This document shows, piece by piece, positions 34,698 to 42,457 of a stretch of DNA of 64,000 nt. Location: assembly GCF_000427785.1 (NCBI RefSeq), contig NZ_ATYR01000028.1, positions 1 to 64,000 on the forward strand, read 5' to 3'. Source of the DNA: Massilia alkalitolerans DSM 17462. GTDB taxonomy: Bacteria > Pseudomonadota > Gammaproteobacteria > Burkholderiales > Burkholderiaceae_D. Position numbers and translations under genes: made by a program. The stretch's first letter is position 1. Each line of letters starts with the position of its first letter. The notes under the pieces are model-generated. The model did not search any database and had not been told where the DNA came from. It saw only the letters and a program-made list of their open reading frames with translations.

Positions 34698-36335
34698 TCA
34701 ACCGATCTTGCGTGCGGTGTTGATGACGTTGATGCCATTGAAGCGCGCGGTACTCGAACCATGCGAGACTGCGCTCACCTGGCTCGGCTGGCCTTTGCCG
34801 TCGAAGAACGAGCCGCCCATGCGCCAGTCGCGCTCGTCGCAGATGGCCGAGCAGGCGTTCCAGAATTCCTGGGTATTGGTCTGGTAAGCCACGTCTTCCA
34901 GCTGGCCGGTGATCTTGCCGTTCTTGATCTCGTAGAACAGCGTGCCGCCGAACTGCGAGTTGTAGCGCTGCTGGTCGATCGAATACGAGCCGCGGCCCAG
35001 GATGTAGATGCCCTTCTTGACGTCCTTGACCAGTTCGTCCGGAGTCAGGCGTGCCTTGCCGGCTTCCAGCGAGATGTTCGGCATGCGCTGGAACTGGATG
35101 GTGCTCCAGCTGTCGGCGTAGGAGCAGCCGTGCGATTCCTTCTCACCGATGATGTGGGCCTGGTCGCGCGTGGCCTGGTAGTTGACCAGGATGCCGTTGC
35201 GGATGATGTCCCACTTCTTGGCCGGTACGCCTTCGTCGTCGTAGCCGATCAGGCCGAGCGAGCCCGGCGTGGTGCGGTCGGCAACGAAGTTCACGCGCTC
35301 GGAGCCGTACTTGAATTTCTTCGACTCCCACTTGTCCAGGCCCACGAAGCTGGTGCCGGCGTAGTTGGCTTCGTAGCCGAGCACGCGGTCGAGTTCCGTC
35401 GGGTGTCCGACGTTTTCGTGGATGGTCAGGAACAGGTGTTCGGGCGACAGCACCAGGTCGTACTTGCCCGGCTCGACCGACTTGGCGCTGAGCTTGTCGC
35501 GCGCCTGCTTGCCCGCCAGCCTGGCGTCCTCGATGATGTCGTAGGAGTTGGTGTACAGGGTGGTCACGCCGCCGGCGGCCTGCACCTTGTCGCTGGCCTT
35601 GGCGTCGAAGTATTCGTAGCCCATGCTCACCGGCGAGGACAGGCCCGCGCGCGAGCGGAACTTGCCGCTGGCCTTGTCGACCGCGGTCGCATTGATCGGC
35701 GCCCACAGGCGGTGGATGTCCTGGTCGATGTAGGAGCCGTCGGTGGAGGCGAAGTACTTCTGCTGGTTGATCTGGAACAGCGACGCGGTCATGAAGCTCG
35801 CGCCGGCGGCCATGCCCGCCTTGTTGGCGGCGATCAGCATCTCGGCCTTGTCCTTGACCGGGATGCCGCGCCAGTCCTTCTTGACCGGGGTGGCCCAGGC
35901 CACTTCGCCCACGCCTTTTACGGGGGCGAGGCGCACCGGCTCGGTCTGCAGCTTGGCGTTGGCCTTGGCGATGGCCACCGCCTGGCGCGCGGCGTTGGCG
36001 ATGCCGTCCGGGGTCAGGTTGTTGGTCGAGGCGAAGCCGTAGGCGCCGTTGGCGATCACGCGCACGCCGACGCCGGTCGATTCGGTGTTGCTGATGTTCT
36101 CGACGTTCAAGTCGCGCGTGATGATGAACTGGTTCAGGTAGCGTCCGATGCGCACGTCGCAGTAGGACGCGCCGGCCTTGGTGGCGGCGTTCAACGCGGT
36201 GTCGGCCAAGGCCTTCTTGGCGCTGGTGGGCATGACGCTCATCAGTTCATCGGCGGCGATGGCGTTGCCGAAGACGGGGATGAGCATGGCGCCCGCGGTG
36301 CCGGCGCCAATCTGGAGGAATTTACGACGTTCCAT
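34698..36335 (-). CDS. TldD-like metallopeptidase with Tat signal, second copy
   Basis: The 545-residue TldD-family protein has the zinc motif HENVGH (HExxxH) and a later HGC segment, so it should be an active peptidase. The N-terminus MERRKFLQIGAGTAGAMLI with NAIAA is a twin-arginine signal: RRKFL, hydrophobic core, AxA-type cleavage site. E. coli TldD is cytoplasmic, so export is notable. The C-terminus GINVINTARKIG is shared with the first copy. A 147-bp gap with a REP-type repeat separates it from the upstream pair. Confidence 0.9.
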   Translation of the reverse strand: MERRKFLQIGAGTAGAMLIPVFGNAIAADELMSVMPTSAKKALADTALNAATKAGASYCDVRIGRYLNQFIITRDLNVENISNTESTGVGVRVIANGAYGFASTNNLTPDGIANAARQAVAIAKANAKLQTEPVRLAPVKGVGEVAWATPVKKDWRGIPVKDKAEMLIAANKAGMAAGASFMTASLFQINQQKYFASTDGSYIDQDIHRLWAPINATAVDKASGKFRSRAGLSSPVSMGYEYFDAKASDKVQAAGGVTTLYTNSYDIIEDARLAGKQARDKLSAKSVEPGKYDLVLSPEHLFLTIHENVGHPTELDRVLGYEANYAGTSFVGLDKWESKKFKYGSERVNFVADRTTPGSLGLIGYDDEGVPAKKWDIIRNGILVNYQATRDQAHIIGEKESHGCSYADSWSTIQFQRMPNISLEAGKARLTPDELVKDVKKGIYILGRGSYSIDQQRYNSQFGGTLFYEIKNGKITGQLEDVAYQTNTQEFWNACSAICDERDWRMGGSFFDGKGQPSQVSAVSHGSSTARFNGINVINTARKIG

Positions 36336-36372
36336 GTGTGTTTTCCGTATGCGTTCACCCGCGGCCCGAGAA

Positions 36373-36455
36373 CGTCATCCCGGCGCAGGCCGGGATCCAA
36401 GTTTAACGCCGACACGACGCAGCGGAATTGGATTCCGGCCTTCGCCGGAATGACG
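36373..36455. repeat. REP-type inverted pair between the two TldD/PmbA pairs
   Basis: Two 28-bp arms face each other: CGTCATCCCGGCGCAGGCC and onward, then TTGGATTCCGGCCTTCGCC and onward, each itself a hairpin. This is the common CGTCATTCCGGCG...CCGGAATCC intergenic repeat. It occupies most of the 147-bp gap and could stabilise or attenuate the operon mRNA. A related pair in the opposite arrangement lies at 42358-42443. Confidence 0.8.
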
Positions 36456-36482
36456 GTTTTAAGGCCGCGGGATAACTGTTGC

Positions 36483-37817
36483 TTAAACCGCGTCCGACAG
36501 CGACGTGAAGTTGAAATCGCGGATCTTCATCGACGGGATCAGCATCGAGTAGTTCGCCTCGTCGCCGCCGATCACCAGCGGCTTGCCGATCTCCTCGATG
36601 TTGTTCAGCATGCTCACCGGGCTCTCGTTGAAGCGGAAGTTCTTGATCGGGTGCTTGACCTTGCCGTTCTCGATGTAGAAAGTGCCGTCGCGGGTCAGGC
36701 CCGTCACCAGCACCGACTGCGGGTCCACCATGCGGATGTACCAGGTGCGGGTCACCAGCACGCCCTTCTTGGTGTTGGCGATCAGCTCGGCCGTGCTCTT
36801 GTCAGTGCCGGCCATGATGATGTTGCCGGCGCTGCCGATGGCGCGCTGGCCCTTCTGCTTGGCCCAGTACTGCGAGTAGTTCAGCGCATTGATGCGGCCG
36901 TCCTTCACCAGGTGGGTCCGTTCGCGCGGCAGCATGTTGCCGTCCCACGGCAGCACCGGCACGTCCTTGTCCCACGGGTCGGACCAGATGTTGACCTGCT
37001 GGTCGAACAGTTTGTCGCCCAGGCGGTTCTGGCCGCCTTTTTTCGACAGGAAGCTGCGGCCCTCGTCGGCCATGCGGGCATTGAAGCCGCCGATCATGAA
37101 GGTCAGGAGGTCGCTGGTGGCGGATGGCTCCATCACCACGGTGTAGCGGCCCGGCTCGAGGGCCTTGGCGTCCACCGAGCGCAGCGCCTTCTCGATGGCC
37201 ACGTCGGCCGCTTCGCGCGGATCGAAACGGGCGACGTCGCGCGCCGAGCGCTTGACCCAGCCCGAACCGCGGCCGTCTTCGGTCCGCACGGTGCAGGTGA
37301 AGTCGAGCGAGGTGGCGACCTGGTGGCCGAACACGCCGTTCGAGTTGGCCACGGTTTCAAACGTTTCGCGGTCGGTGAAGAAGCCGGCCGAGACCAGGCC
37401 CTTCTTGCGGCAGGCTTCCATCGCGTAGGCGGCGGCCTGGGCGCGGAATTCCGGGTCAATCTCGGCGGTGCGCTTGACGTAGGTCTCGGACGACTTGTAG
37501 CCGGTCTTGGCGATCGCCGGCATGAATTCCGGATTCTCCGGCGCCAGGCGCGCCAGGTCCTCGGCGCGGCGCACGGCTTTTTCCAGCGACTTGTCGTCGA
37601 ACTCGTTGATGGTGGCGGTGCCCTGGCGCTTGCCGAAGGCCACCTGCACGGTGAGGCGGGTATCGTCGGCCAGGCCGGCGGTGGACACGGCGTTACGTGC
37701 GAAACGGATGTTGCCGATGCGGGCGCCTTCGATGTTGACGATGCACTCGTCGGCCTTCGAGAGCGACAGCACCCGGTCGGTGATGCGCTTGGTCTGGTCC
37801 TGGGTAAGGATGCTCAT
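36483..37817 (-). CDS. PmbA/TldE-like protein, first copy
   Basis: The 444-residue partner of the first TldD begins MSILTQDQTKRITDRVLSLS, has no signal peptide and no metal motif, and ends KIRDFNFTSLSDAV. Its core (GRYTVVMEPSATSDLL, KKGGQNRLGDKLFD, GLTRDGTFYIENGK) is strongly similar to the second copy, so the pairs arose by tandem duplication. It sits 15 bp after the TldD gene. If it acts outside the cytoplasm it must be carried through the Tat channel by TldD. Confidence 0.9.
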   Translation of the reverse strand: MSILTQDQTKRITDRVLSLSKADECIVNIEGARIGNIRFARNAVSTAGLADDTRLTVQVAFGKRQGTATINEFDDKSLEKAVRRAEDLARLAPENPEFMPAIAKTGYKSSETYVKRTAEIDPEFRAQAAAYAMEACRKKGLVSAGFFTDRETFETVANSNGVFGHQVATSLDFTCTVRTEDGRGSGWVKRSARDVARFDPREAADVAIEKALRSVDAKALEPGRYTVVMEPSATSDLLTFMIGGFNARMADEGRSFLSKKGGQNRLGDKLFDQQVNIWSDPWDKDVPVLPWDGNMLPRERTHLVKDGRINALNYSQYWAKQKGQRAIGSAGNIIMAGTDKSTAELIANTKKGVLVTRTWYIRMVDPQSVLVTGLTRDGTFYIENGKVKHPIKNFRFNESPVSMLNNIEEIGKPLVIGGDEANYSMLIPSMKIRDFNFTSLSDAV

Positions 37818-37832
37818 GAGGGTCCTCTTGCC

Positions 37833-39467
37833 TTAGCCGATCTTGCGGGCGGTGTTGATCACGTTGATGCCGTTGAAGCGCGCGGTCGACGACCCGTGCG
37901 ACACGATGCTGATCTGCGGCGGCTGGCCCTTGCCGTCGAAGAAGGAGCCGCCCATGCGCCAGTCGCGCTCGTCGCAGATGGCGGTGCAGGCGGTCCAGAA
38001 TTCCTGGGTGTTGGCCTGGTAGGCCACGTCTTCCAGCATCTGGCCGATCTTGCCGTCCTTGATCTCGTAGAACAGCTGGCCGCCGAACTGGGCGTTGTAG
38101 CGCTGCTGGTCGATTGAGAAGGAGCCGTCGCCGACGATGTAGATGCCCTTCTTGATGTCCTTGACCATCTCGTCCGGGGTCAGCTTCTTCTTGCCCGCCG
38201 CGAGCGACACGTTCGGCATGCGCTGGAACTGCACCGAGTTCCACGAGTCGGCGTACGAGCAGCCGTGCGATTCCTTCTCGCCGATGATGTGGGCCTGGTC
38301 GCGGGTGGCCTGGTAGTTGACCAGGATGCCGTCCTTGATGATGTCCCACTTCTTGGTCTTGACGCCTTCATCGTCGTAGCCGATGGCGCCGAGCGAACCC
38401 GGGGTCGTCTTGTCGGCGAACAGGTTGACGATCGGGTTACCGTATTTAAACTTCTTCGATTCCCATTTATCCAGGGTGGCGAAGCTGGTGCCGGCGTAGT
38501 TGGCTTCGTAGCCGAGCACACGGTCCAGTTCCGTCGGGTGTCCAACGTTTTCGTGGATGGTCAGCCACAGGTGTTCCGGCGACAGCATCAGGTCGTACTT
38601 GCCCGGGAGGACCGATTTGGCGGTCAGCTTGGCCTTGGCATCGCGGCCCGCGGCGCGCGCGTCCTCGATGATGTCGTAGGTATCGGTGTACAGGGTAGCA
38701 ACGCCGCCCGCAGCCTTGATCTTGTGCTCCTTGAGGCCATCCAGGTATTCATAGCCCTTGCCGACCGGCGCACCCAGGCCGGAGCGCGAGCGGAACTTGC
38801 CGGTGGTCTTGTCGACGGCGGTCGCCTGGAACGGGGCCCACAGGCGGTGCACGTCCTGCTCGATGTAGGAGCCGTCGGTGGAGGCGAAGTACTTCTGCTG
38901 GTTCACCTGGAACAGCATCGAATTCATGAAGGTCGCGCCGCCCTCCATGCCGGCCTTGTTGGCGGCGATGAGCAGGTCTGCCTTCTCCTTGATCGGCACC
39001 GCGCGCCAGTCCTTCTTGATCGGGGTGGACCAGGAGACATCGCCGACGCCCTTCACTGGTGCAAGGCGCACCGGTTCGGACTGCAGCTTGGCATTGGCCT
39101 TGGCAATCGCCACCGCCTGGCGCGCCGCATTGGCGATGCCGTCGTTGCTCATGTCCGAGGTGGCGGCAAAGCCGTAGGCGCCGTTCGCGATCACGCGCAC
39201 GCCGACGCCGGCCGACTCGGTGTTCGCCACGTTCTCCACGTTCAGGTCGCGCGTGGTGATGAACTGGTTCAGGTAGCGGCCGATGCGCACGTCGGCATAG
39301 CTGGCGCCGGCCTTGGTGGCGGCGTTCAGCGCGACGTCGGCCAGCGCCTTCTTGGCGGCCGTGGGCATGGAGCTGAGCAGTTCGTCCGCGGCAATCGCGC
39401 GGGTGAAGGGGACGAGCGTGGAGGCGAGCGCCAGGCTGCTGAAATTGAGAAAGGTACGGCGTTCCAT
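37833..39467 (-). CDS. TldD-like metallopeptidase with Tat signal, first copy
   Basis: The 544-residue TldD-family peptidase has zinc-binding HENVGH at 305-310 and HGC at 401-403. The N-terminus MERRTFLNFSSLALASTLV ending TRAIAA is a Tat signal with RRTFL. The ATG at 39467 is chosen for AGGAGA 5 nt upstream and because the signal starts there; the frame extends 6 codons further. TldD/TldE complexes degrade short or unfolded peptides and mature microcins and CcdA. It is the first gene of an 11-gene operon under a sigma-54 promoter at 39618-39632. Confidence 0.92.
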   Translation of the reverse strand: MERRTFLNFSSLALASTLVPFTRAIAADELLSSMPTAAKKALADVALNAATKAGASYADVRIGRYLNQFITTRDLNVENVANTESAGVGVRVIANGAYGFAATSDMSNDGIANAARQAVAIAKANAKLQSEPVRLAPVKGVGDVSWSTPIKKDWRAVPIKEKADLLIAANKAGMEGGATFMNSMLFQVNQQKYFASTDGSYIEQDVHRLWAPFQATAVDKTTGKFRSRSGLGAPVGKGYEYLDGLKEHKIKAAGGVATLYTDTYDIIEDARAAGRDAKAKLTAKSVLPGKYDLMLSPEHLWLTIHENVGHPTELDRVLGYEANYAGTSFATLDKWESKKFKYGNPIVNLFADKTTPGSLGAIGYDDEGVKTKKWDIIKDGILVNYQATRDQAHIIGEKESHGCSYADSWNSVQFQRMPNVSLAAGKKKLTPDEMVKDIKKGIYIVGDGSFSIDQQRYNAQFGGQLFYEIKDGKIGQMLEDVAYQANTQEFWTACTAICDERDWRMGGSFFDGKGQPPQISIVSHGSSTARFNGINVINTARKIG

Positions 39468-39617
39468 AAAGTCTCCTGAAATCAACCTACTTCTGGGCAG
39501 CGGTCCCGCCTTGTGGTGCGGCCCGCTCTTGTATTTACTACGGAGGGAGTGGTTTCGACAGGGCTGATGGCCCCGCTAAACTTGTCAACCTTAGCAGCAA
39601 CTCGAGGTTTTGAATAG

Positions 39618-39632
39618 GCAATTGTTGTGCCA
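39618..39632 (-). promoter_or_regulatory. Sigma-54 promoter of the TldD/MoxR operon
   Basis: On the minus strand the sequence is TGGCACAACAATTGC: a perfect TGGCAC-N5-TTGC with GG and GC 10 bp apart. Transcription should begin near 39606, giving a leader of about 140 nt. It is the only strong promoter I see between 39468 and 39857. Confidence 0.85.
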
Positions 39633-39674
39633 GATCAAAGCACGTTTTAAACCCATGATTTGGTGGACGTCGAC

Positions 39675-39734
39675 TGTCCGCGCAAAGTGTCCGCGCAGGT
39701 GTCCGGGCGTCCGCCGCGGACACTGAGGCGGACA
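39675..39734 (-). promoter_or_regulatory. Upstream activator cluster of the TldD/MoxR operon
   Basis: Read toward the promoter: TGTCCG (39734-39729), TGTCCG (39722-39717), then CGGACA at 39705, 39693 and 39680 (5' ends), the last 43 bp from the -24 GG. Half-sites repeat every 12-13 bp. The order forward-forward-inverted-inverted matches the cluster at 11249-11295. A further TGTCCG lies at 39777-39782. The same NtrC-type regulator probably binds both clusters. Confidence 0.72.
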
Positions 39735-39857
39735 TGTTGTCGAGTGAAACATATGCATGTTTGAAGAACGCTTGACTGTCCGGCAAGTGTGGCCGATCAT
39801 CAGCGCGGCGGCGGCGTCCCGCCCGGCCGCGCACAATCAACTGGAGACTTCGAACCG

Positions 39858-40658
39858 ATGAAACGACTGATCCTGGCCGCCATGCTGGCCACCGGCCTGG
39901 CCGGCGCCGCCGGCACCGCACTGGCGGACGACGCCCTGAAAGCCGCCATCGCGGGCGAACACCGCAGCGCCGCCAACAAGGCGCGCGACGCGGCGCGCCA
40001 TCCGTACGAGACGCTCACCTTCTTCGGCATCAAGCCCAACATGACGGTGGTGGAGCTGGCGCCCGGCGGCGGCTGGTACACCGAGATCCTGGCGCCCTAC
40101 CTGCGCCAGAACGGCAAGCTGATCGCCGCGGGCCAGGCCTTCGTGCCGGAAAAGCGCGGCGGCATGGCGCTCAAGCAGAAGTTCGAGGCCACGCCGGCGA
40201 TCTACGACAAGGTGGTCCCGGCCGTGTTCGAGCCGCCTGCGACCTACCAGATCGCGGCGCCGAACAGCGTCGACATGGTGCTCACCTTCCGCAACCTGCA
40301 TAACTGGGTCGGCAACGGCGAGGACGCGCTGAAGAACACCTTCAAGGAAATCCACAAGGTGCTCAAACCGGGCGGCGTGCTGGGCGTGGTCGACCATCGG
40401 CTGCCGGCATCGATGACGCAGGACGCCAAGGCCTCGAGCGGCTACGTGCACGAAGCCTGGGTCATCAAGACCATCGAAGGCGCCGGCTTCAAGCTGGCCG
40501 CCAAGTCCGAGGTGAACGCCAACCCGAAGGACACCGCCAACCACGAAAAAGGCGTGTGGACCCTGCCGCCGGTGCTGTCCAACAAGGACAAGGACCGCGA
40601 GAAGTACATGGCAATCGGCGAGAGCGACCGCATGACGCTCAAGTTCGTGAAACAATAA
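39858..40658 (+). CDS. Exported class-I SAM-methyltransferase-like protein
   Basis: The 266-residue protein has a clear signal peptide (MKRLILAAMLATGLAGAAG then TALAD) followed by a methyltransferase-type Rossmann fold: motif I VVELAPGGGWYTEIL, and FKEIHKVLKPGGVLGVVDHR at the post-II region. SAM is not known to be available in the periplasm, so its reaction there is unclear; it may bind another ligand. It is divergent from the TldD operon, and one TGTCCG site (39777) lies on its side of the gap. The ATG follows CTGGAGACTTCGAACCG. Confidence 0.8.
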   Translation: MKRLILAAMLATGLAGAAGTALADDALKAAIAGEHRSAANKARDAARHPYETLTFFGIKPNMTVVELAPGGGWYTEILAPYLRQNGKLIAAGQAFVPEKRGGMALKQKFEATPAIYDKVVPAVFEPPATYQIAAPNSVDMVLTFRNLHNWVGNGEDALKNTFKEIHKVLKPGGVLGVVDHRLPASMTQDAKASSGYVHEAWVIKTIEGAGFKLAAKSEVNANPKDTANHEKGVWTLPPVLSNKDKDREKYMAIGESDRMTLKFVKQ

Positions 40659-40765
40659 GCGCAACGCGGAGGCATCAGCCCCCCCTTGTGAGGTTTTGTG
40701 TATTTCCTTCGGCGGCAAGCGTGTATATTCTTGCCACTCGTACCGTTGAGCCACCGAAGGAACCC

Positions 40766-42337
40766 ATGAAAACCGCACGCCTCGCCGCCGCCGTGGCATT
40801 CGCCCTGAGCGGCCTTGTCCACGCCCAGGACACCTCCCCGCCTCCAGCACCGACTCCCGCCACGCCGCCCTCGCCGGCCGTCGCCACGCCGTCCGCCACC
40901 AAGGCGCCGGCCCTGCCGGCGGTCGAGAACTCGGTGGTCAAGATCTTCGCCACCGTGCGCCGCCCGGACCCGTACAAGCCCTGGACCAAGGCCTCGCCGG
41001 CCGACGTCACCGGCTCGGGCGTCATCATCGAGGGCAAGCGCATCCTGACCAACGCCCACGTAGTCGGCTACGCCAGCCAGGTCGAGGTGCAGGCCAGCCA
41101 GTCCGGCGACCGGGTGCCCGCCAAGGTGATCGCACTGGCGCGCGGCCTGGACCTGGCCGTGCTGGAACTCGAAGACCCGTCCTTCTTCGACAAGCGACCG
41201 CCGGTGCAGCGCGCCGCCGTGCTGCCGGACGTGCGCGAAGCGGTCTTCGCCTACGGCTATCCGGTCGGTGGCAACTCGCTGTCGACCACCCGCGGCATCG
41301 TCTCGCGCGTGGAATTCGTCGGCTACGGCTCGTTCAGCTCGGGCCTGCGCATCCAGATCGACGCGCCGATCAACCCGGGCAACAGCGGCGGCCCGGTCAT
41401 CGCGGGCGACAAGATGATCGGCCTGGCCTTCTCGATGGCGGCCAATGCCCAGAACATCGGCTACGTGATCCCGAACGAAGAAATCGAGCTGTTCCTGAAG
41501 GACGTGGCGGACGGCCGCTACGACGGCAAGCCGCTGCTGCACGACAGCTTCCAGAACCTGGAGAACACGGGCCTGCGCCAGTACCTGAAGATCGACAAGT
41601 CGGTGGAAGGCGCGCTGGTGCACCGTCCGTACAAGAACGATGCCAGCTGGCCGCTGAAGGAAGGCGACATCGTCACCCACGTCGGCGAGCACCCGATCGA
41701 CAACCAGGGCATGGTGAAGCTGGGTTCGAACCTGCGCGTACGCTTCCAGTACCGCATCCAGCAGCTGGCGAAGGACGGCAAGGTGCCGATGTCGATCATC
41801 CGCGCCGGCAAGCCGATGAAGGTCGAGGTGCCGACCAGCGGACCGCGTCCGCTCCTGATTCCGGACCTGAACGGCGGCTATCCGTCCTACTTCGTGTACG
41901 GCCCGGTGGTGTTCACCCGCGCCACCAGCGAATTCCTGTCCTTCATGGTGGCGAGTGCGCCGGCGGCGAATGCCTATGCCTTTAACGACAGCCCCCTGAT
42001 CACGCGGCGCGGCGATTCGCCGGATGCGGCGCGTGACGAGCTGGTGGTGATCAGCGGCCCGTTCTTCCCGCACCCGCTGGTCCGCGGCTACAACAACCGC
42101 TTCGGTTCGGTGGTCGATACGGTCAACGGCGTCAAGATCCGCAGCCTGGCCCACCTGGTGTCGACGCTGCGCGACCTGAAGGACGAGCACGTCGTGTTCA
42201 AGTTCGACCAGCGCTATGGCGAGAACATGATCCTGCCGCGCAAGGCGGTGCTGGATGCGACCGAAGGGATCCTGTCGGATAACGGGATTCGGACGCAGGG
42301 GTCGGAGGATATGATGAAGGTGTGGAACGGGAAGTGA
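40766..42337 (+). CDS. Exported Deg-type serine protease with PDZ domains
   Basis: The 523-residue protein has a signal peptide (about 1-20, VHAQ), a Pro/Ala-rich linker (22-50) and a trypsin-like domain with His98 in LTNAHVVG, Asp129 in GLDLAVLE and Ser207 in NPGNSGGP. The whole triad is present. Two PDZ-like regions follow (about 270-345 and 400-500). The long C-terminal part (GPFFPHPLVRGYNNRFG, VNGVKIRSLAHL) resembles the Deg9-like group rather than DegP/DegQ. It is probably periplasmic protein quality control. GAAGGA precedes the ATG. Confidence 0.88.
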   Translation: MKTARLAAAVAFALSGLVHAQDTSPPPAPTPATPPSPAVATPSATKAPALPAVENSVVKIFATVRRPDPYKPWTKASPADVTGSGVIIEGKRILTNAHVVGYASQVEVQASQSGDRVPAKVIALARGLDLAVLELEDPSFFDKRPPVQRAAVLPDVREAVFAYGYPVGGNSLSTTRGIVSRVEFVGYGSFSSGLRIQIDAPINPGNSGGPVIAGDKMIGLAFSMAANAQNIGYVIPNEEIELFLKDVADGRYDGKPLLHDSFQNLENTGLRQYLKIDKSVEGALVHRPYKNDASWPLKEGDIVTHVGEHPIDNQGMVKLGSNLRVRFQYRIQQLAKDGKVPMSIIRAGKPMKVEVPTSGPRPLLIPDLNGGYPSYFVYGPVVFTRATSEFLSFMVASAPAANAYAFNDSPLITRRGDSPDAARDELVVISGPFFPHPLVRGYNNRFGSVVDTVNGVKIRSLAHLVSTLRDLKDEHVVFKFDQRYGENMILPRKAVLDATEGILSDNGIRTQGSEDMMKVWNGK

Positions 42338-42357
42338 GCTAACGCTGCTCACCGAGA

Positions 42358-42443
42358 AATTGGGTTCCCGCCTGCGCGGGAACGACGGTTTTAAATCTAC
42401 TAGCCTAAAAACCGTCATCCCCGCGCAGGCGGGGATCCAATTT
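42358..42443. repeat. REP-type inverted pair
   Basis: Two hairpins, TTCCCGCCTGCGCGGGAA (42365-42382) and TCCCCGCGCAGGCGGGGA (42418-42435), lie in an overall inverted repeat from AAATTGG to CCAATTT. They belong to the CGTCATCCCCGCGCAGGCGGGGATCC family and point outward, opposite to the pair at 36373. They separate two convergent genes and may end both transcripts. Confidence 0.8.
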
Positions 42444-42457
42444 CAACAGTGCCGGTA

